Assembly (NCBI RefSeq): GCF_001050375.1
Contig: NZ_KQ130493.1
Coordinates: forward strand, 58,741-122,740
Direction of reading: 5' to 3'
Source of the DNA: Catenovulum maritimum
GTDB lineage: Bacteria; Pseudomonadota; Gammaproteobacteria; Enterobacterales; Alteromonadaceae
Length of the DNA: 64,000 bases
Part shown: piece after piece, positions 8,237-16,620 of the stretch
Numbering within the stretch: position 1 is the stretch's first letter
Layout: each line of letters begins with the position of its first letter
The notes under the pieces: generated by a model
Told to the model about the DNA's origin: nothing
Seen by the model: the letters and a program-made list of their open reading frames with translations, nothing else
The model's database searches: none
Position numbers and translations under genes: made by a program

Positions 8237-8338
8237 GGCACATAACAAGCAATTCAACAGCACAAAAAACAGTTGGTTTTGCGCCTGTGTCGCTAATTTC
8301 AACCAACTATGTTTTGCCCGTTAATCTTGGCGTTAGTG
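8237..8338 (+). repeat. Well-formed attC recombination site
   Basis: Length is about 100 bp. The left end GGCACATAACAAGC and right end CTTGGCGTTAGTG form the imperfect R''L''/L'R' arms. The centre is a long stem, 8263-8278 with 8301-8316, interrupted by one or two unpaired bases as expected for extrahelical bases. The left core pairs exactly with GTTATGTGCC at 7678, on the other side of the toxin-antitoxin pair. This is the best-preserved attC in the window. Confidence 0.65.
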
Positions 8339-8353
8339 AGACAAGCAAAGCTT

Positions 8354-8412
8354 GGCGCATCTTATAGGGTGAAAGTCCCTGTCTGGTAAGGTTTAGCCAA
8401 CCAGTTCAAATT
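8354..8412 (+). other. Possible group II intron 5'-end scar
   Basis: GCGCATCTTATAGGGTGAAA followed by GTCCCTGTCTGG resembles the 5' region of bacterial group II introns (a GTGCG-like start, then GGGTGAAAGTCCC). It begins about 20 nt after an attC end, and some group IIC introns target attC sites. No reverse transcriptase or domain V was found, so this would be a fragment at most. Confidence 0.3.
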
Positions 8413-8936
8413 TGAGGCCGTTTTTGTATCTCATAAGTTTCTAATTTGCCAAAATATAAGTTCTGATAAAGGCATTACTAAAATTTATGTTGCGCTATTT
8501 ACATTGTTTTTGTTTTTTCAATGTTAAGCTTTGGGTATAAAATGCACTGGCAACCTAAAATGTAATTGAAAGGCAACGGAGAAGGTTATTTTCCACGAAC
8601 ATCGTATCTCACCGCCAATCATCTGCACGCCTCAGTAGGAAGTCGCATTGTTAAGGTGTTTCCAAATTGGTCGGCATTACATATAAACCCGTTTGGTGAG
8701 CAAAACTTACGATTAGGGAATAAACATTAAAAACACCTTTACTATGCTTTACTAATATTTTTAGTAAATACATTTAAAATCAGTAAATGGTAGTAAAAAT
8801 GAGTAAGTGGCACTTCCCCAGAAAAGCATTCGCTGAACATATTCTTAGCGGAATGAAGAACGAGCTTCTATCTAGGGTTAGGCTTTTTGCGCCTAGAAAA
8901 TGTTTTTTAACAATGCCTGTCATGTGATGTTTGGAT
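8413..8936. other. Gene-free remnant stretch
   Basis: No supported gene. It contains a short run of AGTAA-type repeats (about 8755-8805) and TTTTTTAACAATGCCTG (about 8903), a motif also seen near 6262. It is probably eroded cassette or mobile-element DNA. Confidence 0.35.
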
Positions 8937-9048
8937 GATATTCGCGCATAGTGTACTACTTCGCTGTCACGAGGGCTTCAACATAAGCGATTTCAATAAA
9001 TTCTTTATGGATATCTAATCCAATAAAAAGTATGCTATTTTTAGACAT
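8937..9048 (-). pseudogene. IS110-family transposase remnant (N-terminus)
   Basis: From ATG 9048 on the minus strand the frame reads MSKNSILFIGLDIHKEFIEI, then AYVEAL. This is the DEDD-type N-terminal motif (GLDIHK) of IS110-family transposases. The frame then breaks, and the next frame continues DSEVVHYARI, again typical of the family. After that homology ends at about 8937. The gene is therefore both frameshifted and truncated to about 37 of some 300-400 residues. Inverted repeats TTAGCCTCCA (9050-9059) and TGGAGGCTA (9114-9122), plus a 16-bp palindrome at 9067-9082, may be what is left of the non-coding end that carries the bridge RNA in this family. Confidence 0.7.
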
Positions 9049-9049
9049 G

Positions 9050-9122
9050 TTAGCCTCCAGTTTTAGTTAGTTTGCAAACTAATTATGGCTCTGGCTTTGC
9101 TAACCCACGATTTTGGAGGCTA
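9050..9122. repeat. Inverted repeats at the IS110 remnant end
   Basis: Arms 9050-9059 and 9114-9122 are complementary and enclose the perfect palindrome 9067-9082 (TTAGTTTGCAAACTAA). It lies immediately 5' of the transposase start, where IS110 elements carry their structured non-coding end. A decayed attC half is an alternative, since GGGAGTCATTATGTCTAGGC follows at 9132-9151. Confidence 0.4.
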
Positions 9123-9172
9123 GCACCTCGTTGGGAGTCATTATGTCTAGGCATCGCTATAGGAGATAGCAT

Positions 9173-9625
9173 ATGGTCGAACTTATTCATATCACATTAG
9201 GTTTCTCGTCCCTTATAAGTGGACTATTTGTGTTGCTTATACAAAAAGGAAATCACAAACATAAGCTAATTGGGAGAGCTTATTTTCTATCCATGCTGGG
9301 ATTAAATCTGACATCCTTTGGTATCTATAAACTATTCGATGGTTGGGGCTTCTTCCACTGGATGGCTATAGCTAGTTTAATACCTTTAATAGCGGGTTAT
9401 ATTGCTATACGTTACAAAAAAATTAATGCCCATTATTACTTTATGTGCTGGTCATACATTGGACTTTTGTGTGCGACCATTAGCGAAATATTCGTTCATG
9501 TTCCTATGGCTAAGTCATTATTGAATACAGTAGCCCACATAGATACTATTTTTATGGTGTGTTTGATTGGTTTTGGGTTTTATTTTTTACCCCGCAAAGA
9601 AAGTATACACGTACGCAAAGCCTAA
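9173..9625 (+). CDS. DUF2306-like integral membrane protein
   Basis: A 150-residue protein with four hydrophobic segments (about 5-24, 36-55, 60-78 and 88-140 in two parts). Motifs such as HITLGFSSLISG near the start and HKLIGRAYFLSM fit the DUF2306 predicted membrane family; the function is unknown. ATG 9173 follows AGGAG at 9161-9165. The stop codon lies within GCCTAAC, an attC-type core, and the 3' flank copies that of the first yoeB. Small membrane proteins of this kind are common cassette genes. Family assignment is moderate; gene reality is strong. Confidence 0.75.
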   Translation: MVELIHITLGFSSLISGLFVLLIQKGNHKHKLIGRAYFLSMLGLNLTSFGIYKLFDGWGFFHWMAIASLIPLIAGYIAIRYKKINAHYYFMCWSYIGLLCATISEIFVHVPMAKSLLNTVAHIDTIFMVCLIGFGFYFLPRKESIHVRKA

Positions 9626-9645
9626 CAAATATGAGCCTCCCATTG
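9620..9645 (+). repeat. attC-like 5' half, copy 2
   Basis: GCCTAACAAATATGAGCCTC and following bases match the 7199-7225 segment. The core GCCTAAC fits RYYYAAC exactly. The matching upstream end (GTCTAGGC at about 9144-9151) is one base off a perfect complement. No complete 3' half follows before the next gene at 9877. Confidence 0.5.
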
Positions 9646-9876
9646 ATCAATTGAGCAAGCATCGAAAAAACGGACGATGCCGATAAGAAATTGGAAAACG
9701 GCCTTGAATCGATTTATGATTGAATTCGAAGACCGTTTGAAAGATGTTATTTAAACCTTACAGTTACACAGAATACGTTACAGGGTCCTTTCTCCAACAG
9801 CCTTTTTATCATTTAAATACGCGTTAATGTGTAATCAGCATCTTCTAGAAATTAACACAAACCTAATCGCGTTTTG

Positions 9877-11942
9877 TTATTGAGTTAATTGAAATTGATC
9901 GATATGTTTAGCCAATTCAACACCTTCTTCACTTAAACTATGACTAGAAGTTAAGGATAAATTAGCTTGTTGAGCCATCATTTCAGAGTCATCTCTAATA
10001 GTCGTAACTCTTTCATTAATTTCATTGGAAACAGAGGACTGCTCTTCAGAAGCCGTAGCGATTTGTTCAGCCATGGCCATGATTTGATTGAGTTCAGATT
10101 CCATTTTGTCAAATGCAGCTGAACTTTGCAGCACAACTTCAATGGCTTTAGTGCCTTCATTTTGCAATGAGTTCATATTACGACTAGCGGCTTCGGCTCC
10201 GGCTAAAAGGTTTTCAATTTGTCCGCGAATTTGCTCGGTTGACTCTTGGGTTCGGCCTGCAAGACTTCTCACTTCATCTGCGACGACCGCAAAGCCACGT
10301 CCCATATCACCGGCTCTAGCGGCTTCAATGGCGGCATTTAAAGCGAGGAGATTAGTCTGTTCAGCGATACTTTGAATCACGTTAAGAATATTGCTGATTT
10401 GTGATGCTTCTTCATTAAGGTTTTGCACAACTTCCCCTGTGTTACCCAACTCCTTAGTGAGTGACTCCATCATATTACGACTTACGTTAGCATTTTCGGC
10501 ACTTTGCACTGACACATTGTGTGCATTTTGCACAGCAAAAGCTGTTTGTTGAGCCATGTTCGAAACATCTTGAGTGGTGGCCGTCATTTGGTTCATCGCT
10601 ACTGCCACGCTATCAGTGGCGTTAAGTTGGTTACTAGACAACTTGAGTGATTTCGTCATAGCCTGATCCACTTCAATTGTTGTGTTATTCATGGAGTTAG
10701 AGTGGCTGGATATACTAATCAAGGCTTGATTAAAACTACTGACTAATGAGTTGAAAGCTCGGGTTAGTTCGCCAAGCTCGTTACTGCCTTCATCAGGCAA
10801 TTGCAAAGACATATCCTTGTTGCTCGCAAGTTTGATAATACTTTTGACTACGTTTTTTAATGGCTTGGTTATGCTCTGCAGAATAATAAAGCTAACAACG
10901 AGCAAGCCTACCAGAATAAAGGCAACCCAGCCTAGCGTATACCATAGCTGCTTCTCAGCTTGCTCTACTAATGTATTTTTAGTCGCGTTAATATCAGCTA
11001 ACGTATTGGATATTGCAGTTTGATAAGCGTTATTTAGCGATTCTAATAGCGGTTGCCAATCGAGCCCATCCACTTCGAGTGATTTGTACATATGTTGTTT
11101 TTTAGAGCTGTCATGCGCTTTTTGATATGTATCTTGTGCCGTTTCATACTCATTAGTGTTAAGCAGATCTTTTTGGATCCGTTGCCAAATTTGCTTAGTA
11201 GTAACTTGTTCTAATGCTTGGATATTTTTTGCTCACTAGTGCGATATACCATTATCTTTGCATAAACCCAAGGCGATAACTTTCCTGTAATACCTGTTTG
11301 AACGTAACCATTGAGTAATCTGGAATTATCGCTGGCTTGAACGAGTTGATAGAAGCTATTGGCCATTTGACTAAGTTGCTTATTATTGGCAGCAAGCGAG
11401 ACAACTTCACTCAAAGATTCAATTAACTTATCAATCAACTGATTGAACTCAGACAGTGTCCAGATTTTTTTACCAAACTCTTTTTTAAAAATATCAGAGC
11501 TTCTATCACGACTTTCTGCTACTTGACGTACATATTTTAGCTTGTCTATTTGCTGAGTTAACTGCTCAATAGAATTGTTGAAATCACCAAGCTTGGCTAA
11601 TGCATCTTTATTGTCACGTATAAACGCTAAATACTCAGACTCTATTTTTTTTGTTTTCTGTTGTACTTGAAGCATCTGCTCTTTGTACTCTAACCCTTTG
11701 GGATTATCCTTTTTACCCGGGCCAATGAACAATCGAATATAGTACCACTCACTCTGTAATGAATTGATAAGTGGTGAGGTTGCATCAACATATTCTAATA
11801 ACAGGTCAAGATCATGCATTACCTGCTTTTGGTTATTGGCTTGTTGGATGCGCTCAGATGAGAGAAATAGTATTGCTAGAACTGGAATTAAAATTAGGAT
11901 AGTTATTCTAGTGTGGATCTTGGTATTGCTGAGAATAGTCAC
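9877..11942 (-). pseudogene. Methyl-accepting chemotaxis protein, frameshifted
   Basis: Two adjacent frames together make one MCP. Frame 1 (11942-11211) gives a TM helix (about 12-28) and a helical periplasmic sensor resembling the NIT nitrate/nitrite-sensing domain; it ends early at SEQKISKH. Frame 2 continues without a gap in homology: after the A-run it reads NIQALEQ, then a second TM helix, a HAMP domain ([10 protein letters not shown]) and the MCP signalling hairpin ([20 protein letters not shown]). The break is at a run of six T on the + strand (11225-11230). Seven would restore a 688-residue receptor. It may be a true mutation, phase variation by slippage or a sequencing error. If intact, it is an inner-membrane chemoreceptor signalling to CheA/CheW. 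Confidence 0.85.
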
Positions 11943-12455
11943 TTTTCACCTCGTGGTTATATTTAAAATCTAAATTCCAGTCTCTCCATTTTGTAATTTG
12001 GCTTGTTCGCCTTTGCCCTAGTTTTGAGTTACTTCTTCATAGTGAACTAATTAAGCGCTCAATAATTATCTTCCTTATCCGATAGACGGTTGTAATAAGC
12101 AAGACACGTAAAAAATTGAGGTATTTAATAGGAGGTGTATTCAGAAAATGACGTTAGTGCCACTTTCTGAATGTTAGAGTATGTTGATATTAGAGCTTGG
12201 TATGATTTTAAATCAATCCACTTTAAGACGATCAGCTTGATAGCCTTGAATTCTGATTGGCTAGTCACTTCGTTCCTAATTTATCCGATTGACCGCAATT
12301 TTTCGCCTAGGCTAACTTTCTTAAACGGTTGCTTTTGATTGTCGACATAACATTCTAACCGCAACAAAGGTAAGAGAAAATTTAAGCAATAAGGAAATGA
12401 AATATTTTGTTAAATAAGTAAGTTTTTACTCTAAATGTTGTTAAAATGAATAAAT
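11943..12455. other. Divergent intergenic region, MCP and sigma gene
   Basis: No gene seen. It must hold the promoters of the MCP gene (minus) and the sigma/FecR-like operon (plus). A 9-bp inverted repeat (ATTCAGAAA ... TTTCTGAAT, about 12138-12171) stands out in the middle and could be an operator. The last 60 nt before the sigma gene are strongly AT-rich. Confidence 0.4.
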
Positions 12456-13058
12456 ATGATTAATTTTGGTCGTAAAGGTAGTAATTTGTCCACAGATGCC
12501 ATTCCTGAAATAACGACAACAGATAAGCCTTTAAACAAAGTAAGCGCTGCTGAGTTATTTACCCAGTTATTCGAAGCAGATAAAAATAGGCTGTATGCGT
12601 ACATTTATGCGTATGTGCTGGATTATGCTGCCGCAGATGATATTTTTCAGGAAACGAGTATGACTTTATGGCGTGAGTTTGAAAAATTTGAAATTGGTTC
12701 TAATTTTTCAAAATGGGCGAATGGAATTGCATTTAACCGCGTGCGCTCTTACCGGCAAAGTCATAAAAAATATAAATTAGGCATTAATGACGACATTTTA
12801 CATGAGTTAGAGGAAGTCATTTCGATAACAGAGACGAGTAAAAAGCCCTCTAAATGGTGGCACCTACAAAACTGTAGTGCTTTATTACCAGATTCATTAA
12901 AAGGCGTTTATAAAGCTTTTTATGTAGAGGAGTTACAAGCTCAGGAGATAGCTGATACGACAGGACGTTCTATATTTGCAATCCGTAAGTCCATACACAA
13001 ATTAAGAAAGATGCTTTTTGATTGTGTTGAGCAAAAAGTAAATGAGGATTTAAAGTGA
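12456..13058 (+). CDS. ECF-like RNA polymerase sigma-70 factor
   Basis: A 200-residue sigma factor of the extracytoplasmic-function group. Region 2 is clear at about 35-100 (LFEADKNRLYAYIYAYVLDY, then DDIFQETSMTLWREF and FSKWANGIAFNRVRSY). Region 4 is at about 145-190 (LPDSLKGVYKAFYVEELQAQEIADTTGRS in parts), ending in a helix-turn-helix. This architecture fits the Planctomycetes/Verrucomicrobia-type sigma subgroup often paired with FecR-LamG proteins. The next gene overlaps it by 4 nt (GTGA), so the two are translationally coupled. Its target genes are not evident; I infer the neighbouring carbohydrate genes. Confidence 0.85.
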   Translation: MINFGRKGSNLSTDAIPEITTTDKPLNKVSAAELFTQLFEADKNRLYAYIYAYVLDYAAADDIFQETSMTLWREFEKFEIGSNFSKWANGIAFNRVRSYRQSHKKYKLGINDDILHELEEVISITETSKKPSKWWHLQNCSALLPDSLKGVYKAFYVEELQAQEIADTTGRSIFAIRKSIHKLRKMLFDCVEQKVNEDLK

Positions 13059-14740
13059 CTTTAACTGATAATTTTCAAGCATTACGCGAGCTAATTGACA
13101 TTATTTTGGATGATGAGGCAAGCGAAGCAGATATAGAGCAGTTAAACCTAAAACTTAAGGATAACCCCGAAGCTCAGCAGTTTTATTACGAATACATCAG
13201 TATGCACATGCACCTGAAGTCAGCTGCAAAACATAATGTTGAGTTTGTATATCGCCGTATGAGTGAAGAGTTTATTGTGCGACCAGCAGAGCAATCTGAA
13301 AAAATAAAAAACGTCATAGAATCAGATTCTACAGAGTCAAAACCCGCATTAGGAAATACGCTTACTAATACGCCAGCTGACCCGACTACTGAAGCAAATA
13401 AAGATGATACGAGAAAACCAATTAAGCCCATATTCTATTTATTGTTTGCGTTCGTTGGCTTATTACTGCTGGCAATTGCTTGGTATAGTTTAGAGCGTTC
13501 TTCATCATCATTCACGGCCAAAATTTTGCAAGGTCAGTTGTCGATTTTAGAGCTGGGTAAAATAGATGCTGATTTGTTATCGCCAGGCGAATATAAGATA
13601 GAGCAGGCTAGTCGGTTAGAGTTGAAAGACGGAGATATACTGGATTTGGTGCCCAATTCAGTAATTAAAATATTTAATAATAATGAAGTGGAATTAATAA
13701 CTGGGAAATTAGAGATAGAGCCTACTTCTGGGCATAATATCTTAGTCCATGGGCCAAATTTTCAACTTTTCTCTAATGGCGATGGTTTAGTTGTCGACTT
13801 AACCTCAAATCAACCACTTGTTAAAACAGGCGGCAACACATTACTCGTGCCAACAACTTGGCGACCAAGGCATTATTGGTCATTTAATGAAATGGGTGAA
13901 AGCGTAATTGATTCAGCAGGGCGTGCAGATGGCACTATTTCTCCAGATACGAGTCGAGTAGATGGTTTACTGGGGACAGGGGCTTTTTATTTTAACAACA
14001 CGGCATCTGCAAAAATTAATGTTGGCAATGGCGGTGGTATTGCACCTGCATCTGGTTCGTTTTCAGTCAGAGATGGCATCACAATAGAAGCGTTGATTCG
14101 TCCAAACTATTCAGGTTTGGAAGGAGACGATGATCATATTTTTAGAAAAGATCAATCAGATGGCAACTTGCGTATTTTATTGAGTTTTCAGAATGATAGC
14201 GGAAAGGATTATTTAAGGCCTAGAGGTGAATATAACGAAAGTATTAGCTTTGGATTATTCTTATTGGGTCAGGGTTATCAAGAACTTAAATTACCCTTGG
14301 ATGGTCTTAATGGCCGTCCAACTTTAGCTCAGCTAAAAGATGGCAAGCCACACCATATTGTTGCGACATACGATGCGGCTTCTGGTTATAAAATGATATA
14401 TATAGATGGTAAAAAGCATGCCTCTTTTAGATATCTAATTGGTTCTAAAATTTTAAGTGGCGGAAGAGGCATGGCACATATCGGCAATAACCCAAATGCC
14501 CCAGCAACCGAGTCTGAAGCGTTTGATGGTGTGATAGATGAAGTTGCATTTTATGATTTCGCGCTGCCGCCTTACATGGTAAATGATCACTATCAACAAG
14601 TTAAAACTAAGCTAAATTACTTTGGGTTATTTCCTAGCACGGAGCAATTGCCGCAAAGCATTAAAATGCCACTACCCGCTGAAACCTGGATAGCGATAGA
14701 TGTTTCAACCGGCTTGCCTCATCATAGAGTGATTCCATAA
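13055..14740 (+). CDS. FecR-like membrane anti-sigma/sensor protein with LamG domain
   Basis: A 561-residue single-pass membrane protein starting at GTG 13055, overlapping the sigma gene. The cytoplasmic N-terminus (about 1-110) has a helical anti-sigma-like segment (ADIEQLNLKLKDNPEAQQF). One TM helix follows at about 125-145 (FYLLFAFVGLLLLAIAWY). Then comes a FecR-like beta domain (about 155-260) and a concanavalin-type LamG domain (about 270-510; HYWSFNEMGESVIDSAGRADG in parts and DGVIDEVAFYDFAL). By family knowledge it would hold the sigma factor inactive until the outer domain senses a ligand. LamG folds bind carbohydrate, so a glycan ligand is my inference. Confidence 0.75.
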   Translation: MTLTDNFQALRELIDIILDDEASEADIEQLNLKLKDNPEAQQFYYEYISMHMHLKSAAKHNVEFVYRRMSEEFIVRPAEQSEKIKNVIESDSTESKPALGNTLTNTPADPTTEANKDDTRKPIKPIFYLLFAFVGLLLLAIAWYSLERSSSSFTAKILQGQLSILELGKIDADLLSPGEYKIEQASRLELKDGDILDLVPNSVIKIFNNNEVELITGKLEIEPTSGHNILVHGPNFQLFSNGDGLVVDLTSNQPLVKTGGNTLLVPTTWRPRHYWSFNEMGESVIDSAGRADGTISPDTSRVDGLLGTGAFYFNNTASAKINVGNGGGIAPASGSFSVRDGITIEALIRPNYSGLEGDDDHIFRKDQSDGNLRILLSFQNDSGKDYLRPRGEYNESISFGLFLLGQGYQELKLPLDGLNGRPTLAQLKDGKPHHIVATYDAASGYKMIYIDGKKHASFRYLIGSKILSGGRGMAHIGNNPNAPATESEAFDGVIDEVAFYDFALPPYMVNDHYQQVKTKLNYFGLFPSTEQLPQSIKMPLPAETWIAIDVSTGLPHHRVIP

Positions 14741-15099
14741 TGAGCAATGCAGTAGACTAGGGAGCAGTCTTGTTGTGGAGGTCACTCTAAAATGATGATG
14801 TGGCATAAAGCTGATTGTATGTTTTTCGCTGGAAACCCCCTTTACTCAAGCCTTACAGGTGGTTCCTCTAGTTAACATCCCATTAATCCGTTCCCTAGTT
14901 AACTATTCTAATTGGCTATTTAATCGGGCTATTAAGCTTAAAAACTTTATTTTAACTTGTGCATAGCTCGACATGAAGGCATGATGCTAATAATGACTTG
15001 TATAGTGAATTGGTATTATTAGCTTAGCTATACAGATTGGAATCAAAGGCTTATCTCAGTTTCTGACTGTAAGTCAAAATAAAATATCAGGATGAAATA
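14741..15099. other. Intergenic stretch without evident features
   Basis: I see no gene, strong hairpin or repeat in these 359 bases. The 3' part should contain the promoter of the small gene at 15100. Confidence 0.4.
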
Positions 15100-15387
15100 A
15101 TGAACTTAGAAAAAGCTAAAAAGCGCATCGCGCATCAAGTTAAAAAAGGTTTTAAAGGTTATCCCTTGGTTTCTATTGCTTATTACGGCGAAACAGAAGC
15201 GTTAGCAACTAAGGTTGTTATTCAGTTTATTGGAGCAGAAGGTGAAGTGCCCCAAGCTCAAGAGTTTGAATCGCAAAGCGAGATACGTGAAGACGAAACA
15301 ATTCAATCTGTTCTAGTTAAAATTATTGAGCGTGCTAATGCTAGTTCGGTCGAACAGGTGGATGGCGTTGGGCTTATTGCGGGGTAA
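15100..15387 (+). CDS. Small soluble protein of unknown function (95 aa)
   Basis: I do not recognise the family. The product is a small cytoplasmic-looking protein: a basic N-terminal helix (MNLEKAKKRIAHQVKKGFKG), a beta-rich middle (YPLVSIAYYGETEALATKVV) and an acidic stretch (EFESQSEIREDETIQS) before a C-terminal helix. It has no signal peptide, membrane segment or cysteine. ATG 15100 is preceded by CAGGATG-like purines. Composition and codon use match a real gene. It stands alone between the sigma operon and the transporter, so context does not suggest a role. Confidence 0.6.
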   Translation: MNLEKAKKRIAHQVKKGFKGYPLVSIAYYGETEALATKVVIQFIGAEGEVPQAQEFESQSEIREDETIQSVLVKIIERANASSVEQVDGVGLIAG

Positions 15388-15618
15388 ATATTCCGCTCTG
15401 CCCAAGTAATGGTTCGAGTTTTATTATTTTTCCTTTTCTGTTTTAATTGTTTTCACATTTTTATATTCACGCTCACACCAAGACTATCACTACCTTTGAT
15501 TCCTAGCTCTTTAGTTCTAGGTAGGCTTGATTAAACAGTTGAATCTGCATTCATTTTAATTTGGGCATTTTGAGCCATACTTAGCTTATTGCCCATTTTG
15601 AATAAGCTGCAGCTGATC

Positions 15619-16470
15619 ATGAAAGCCGATATGCTAACCCAAGTTATTTTACCCCTTTCTTTATTTATCATTATGCTAGGTATGGGCCTGTCTCTAAAAC
15701 GGGCTGACTTTACAAGGGTATTTAGCCAACCAAAAGCTGTGTTAATTGGCATTAGTTGCCAAATGTTACTACTGCCTATGGTGGCGTGTATCCTGATTGC
15801 TTTGTTTGGTTTAACTGCTGAATTGGCAGTCGGCCTGCTGATTATTGCTTTTTGTCCCGGTGGTGCAACTTCAAATATGATGAGCTATTTGGCTAAAGGC
15901 GATCTTGCCTTGTCGATTAGCTTAACGGCATTGGTGAGTTTGATTACACCCTTTAGTATTCCATTGTTAACCGCATTAGCAATGAGCTTTTTATTAGATA
16001 CAAGTCAGCAGTTTTCAATTCCTATTGTTAAAACTATATTACAGTTGATTGTTATTACCATAGTGCCTGTTGTTATGGGGATGATAATTCATCATAAATA
16101 TCCACTGTTTTCAGCGAAAACACAGCAACCCATTAAGGTGTTTTCCATTGTTTTTTTATTTTTGATTATTGCCGGTATTGTTGCTAAAAATTGGCACGAT
16201 ATGGCTCAGTTTTTTATTCAAACAGGGTTAGCTAGTTTTGCTTTATGTAGCTTGAGCTTGACTTTGGGGTACGTCATTTCAAACTTGTCGAATTTAAATA
16301 AGGCTCAAGCCGTTAGTATCAGTATTGAAGTCGGAATTCAAAATGGCACATTAGCTTTGGTCGTAGCAGGGACTTTATTGGGTAGCTCGGTAATGACAAT
16401 TCCAGCCGTTACCTATAGTTTACTTATGTTTATTATTGGCGGCATGTTTAGCTGGTGGGTCAACCGCTAA
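15619..16470 (+). CDS. BASS-family sodium-dependent transporter
   Basis: About 283 residues with nine to ten hydrophobic helices, typical of the bile acid:sodium symporter (BASS/SBF) family. Diagnostic segments are LSLFIIMLGMGLSLKRADF near the start and CPGGATSNMMSYLAKGDLAL (about 88-107), the sodium/substrate crossover motif. I start at ATG 15619; a TTG at 15589 would add ten residues of no clear value. Related proteins carry bile acids, pantothenate or other organic acids; the substrate here cannot be told from sequence. It stands alone and converges with the sulfatase operon. Confidence 0.85.
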   Translation: MKADMLTQVILPLSLFIIMLGMGLSLKRADFTRVFSQPKAVLIGISCQMLLLPMVACILIALFGLTAELAVGLLIIAFCPGGATSNMMSYLAKGDLALSISLTALVSLITPFSIPLLTALAMSFLLDTSQQFSIPIVKTILQLIVITIVPVVMGMIIHHKYPLFSAKTQQPIKVFSIVFLFLIIAGIVAKNWHDMAQFFIQTGLASFALCSLSLTLGYVISNLSNLNKAQAVSISIEVGIQNGTLALVVAGTLLGSSVMTIPAVTYSLLMFIIGGMFSWWVNR

Positions 16471-16554
16471 AGCGTATTCTTTATGACTTGGAGCTGACGA
16501 GGAAAAGTTAGGAATTGCTCTAGGAATTTGGAAACGTGTTGTAAGCGGGCGGGG

Positions 16555-16583
16555 CAAAAAAGACGCTACTCAGCAGTAGCGCC
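16555..16583 (-). terminator. Rho-independent terminator of the GH106-sulfatase operon
   Basis: Eight-bp stem (16562-16569 with 16576-16583, one G-T pair on the minus strand) and a 6-nt loop, followed on the minus strand by six T (16561-16556). It lies 38 nt after the sulfatase stop codon. Confidence 0.8.
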
Positions 16584-16620
16584 TTATATTGATTCAGCTC
16601 TAAATCGGTGAATAGCTCAA

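Noticed and set aside
6390..8338. Repeats considered as a CRISPR array
   Set aside because: Repeat units differ in type and spacing, there are no regular spacers and no cas genes.
5202..9645. Island considered as a prophage or genomic island with its own integrase
   Set aside because: No phage structural, integrase or replication gene is present; attC-like sites explain the repeats better.
10088..11023. Plus-strand open frames inside the chemoreceptor gene
   Set aside because: Antisense shadows of the conserved HAMP and signalling region, with no ribosome binding site.
12138..12171. Inverted repeat considered as a terminator
   Set aside because: Arms are only 9 bp with a 16-nt loop, there is no T-run, and it lies between divergent genes where a terminator is not needed.
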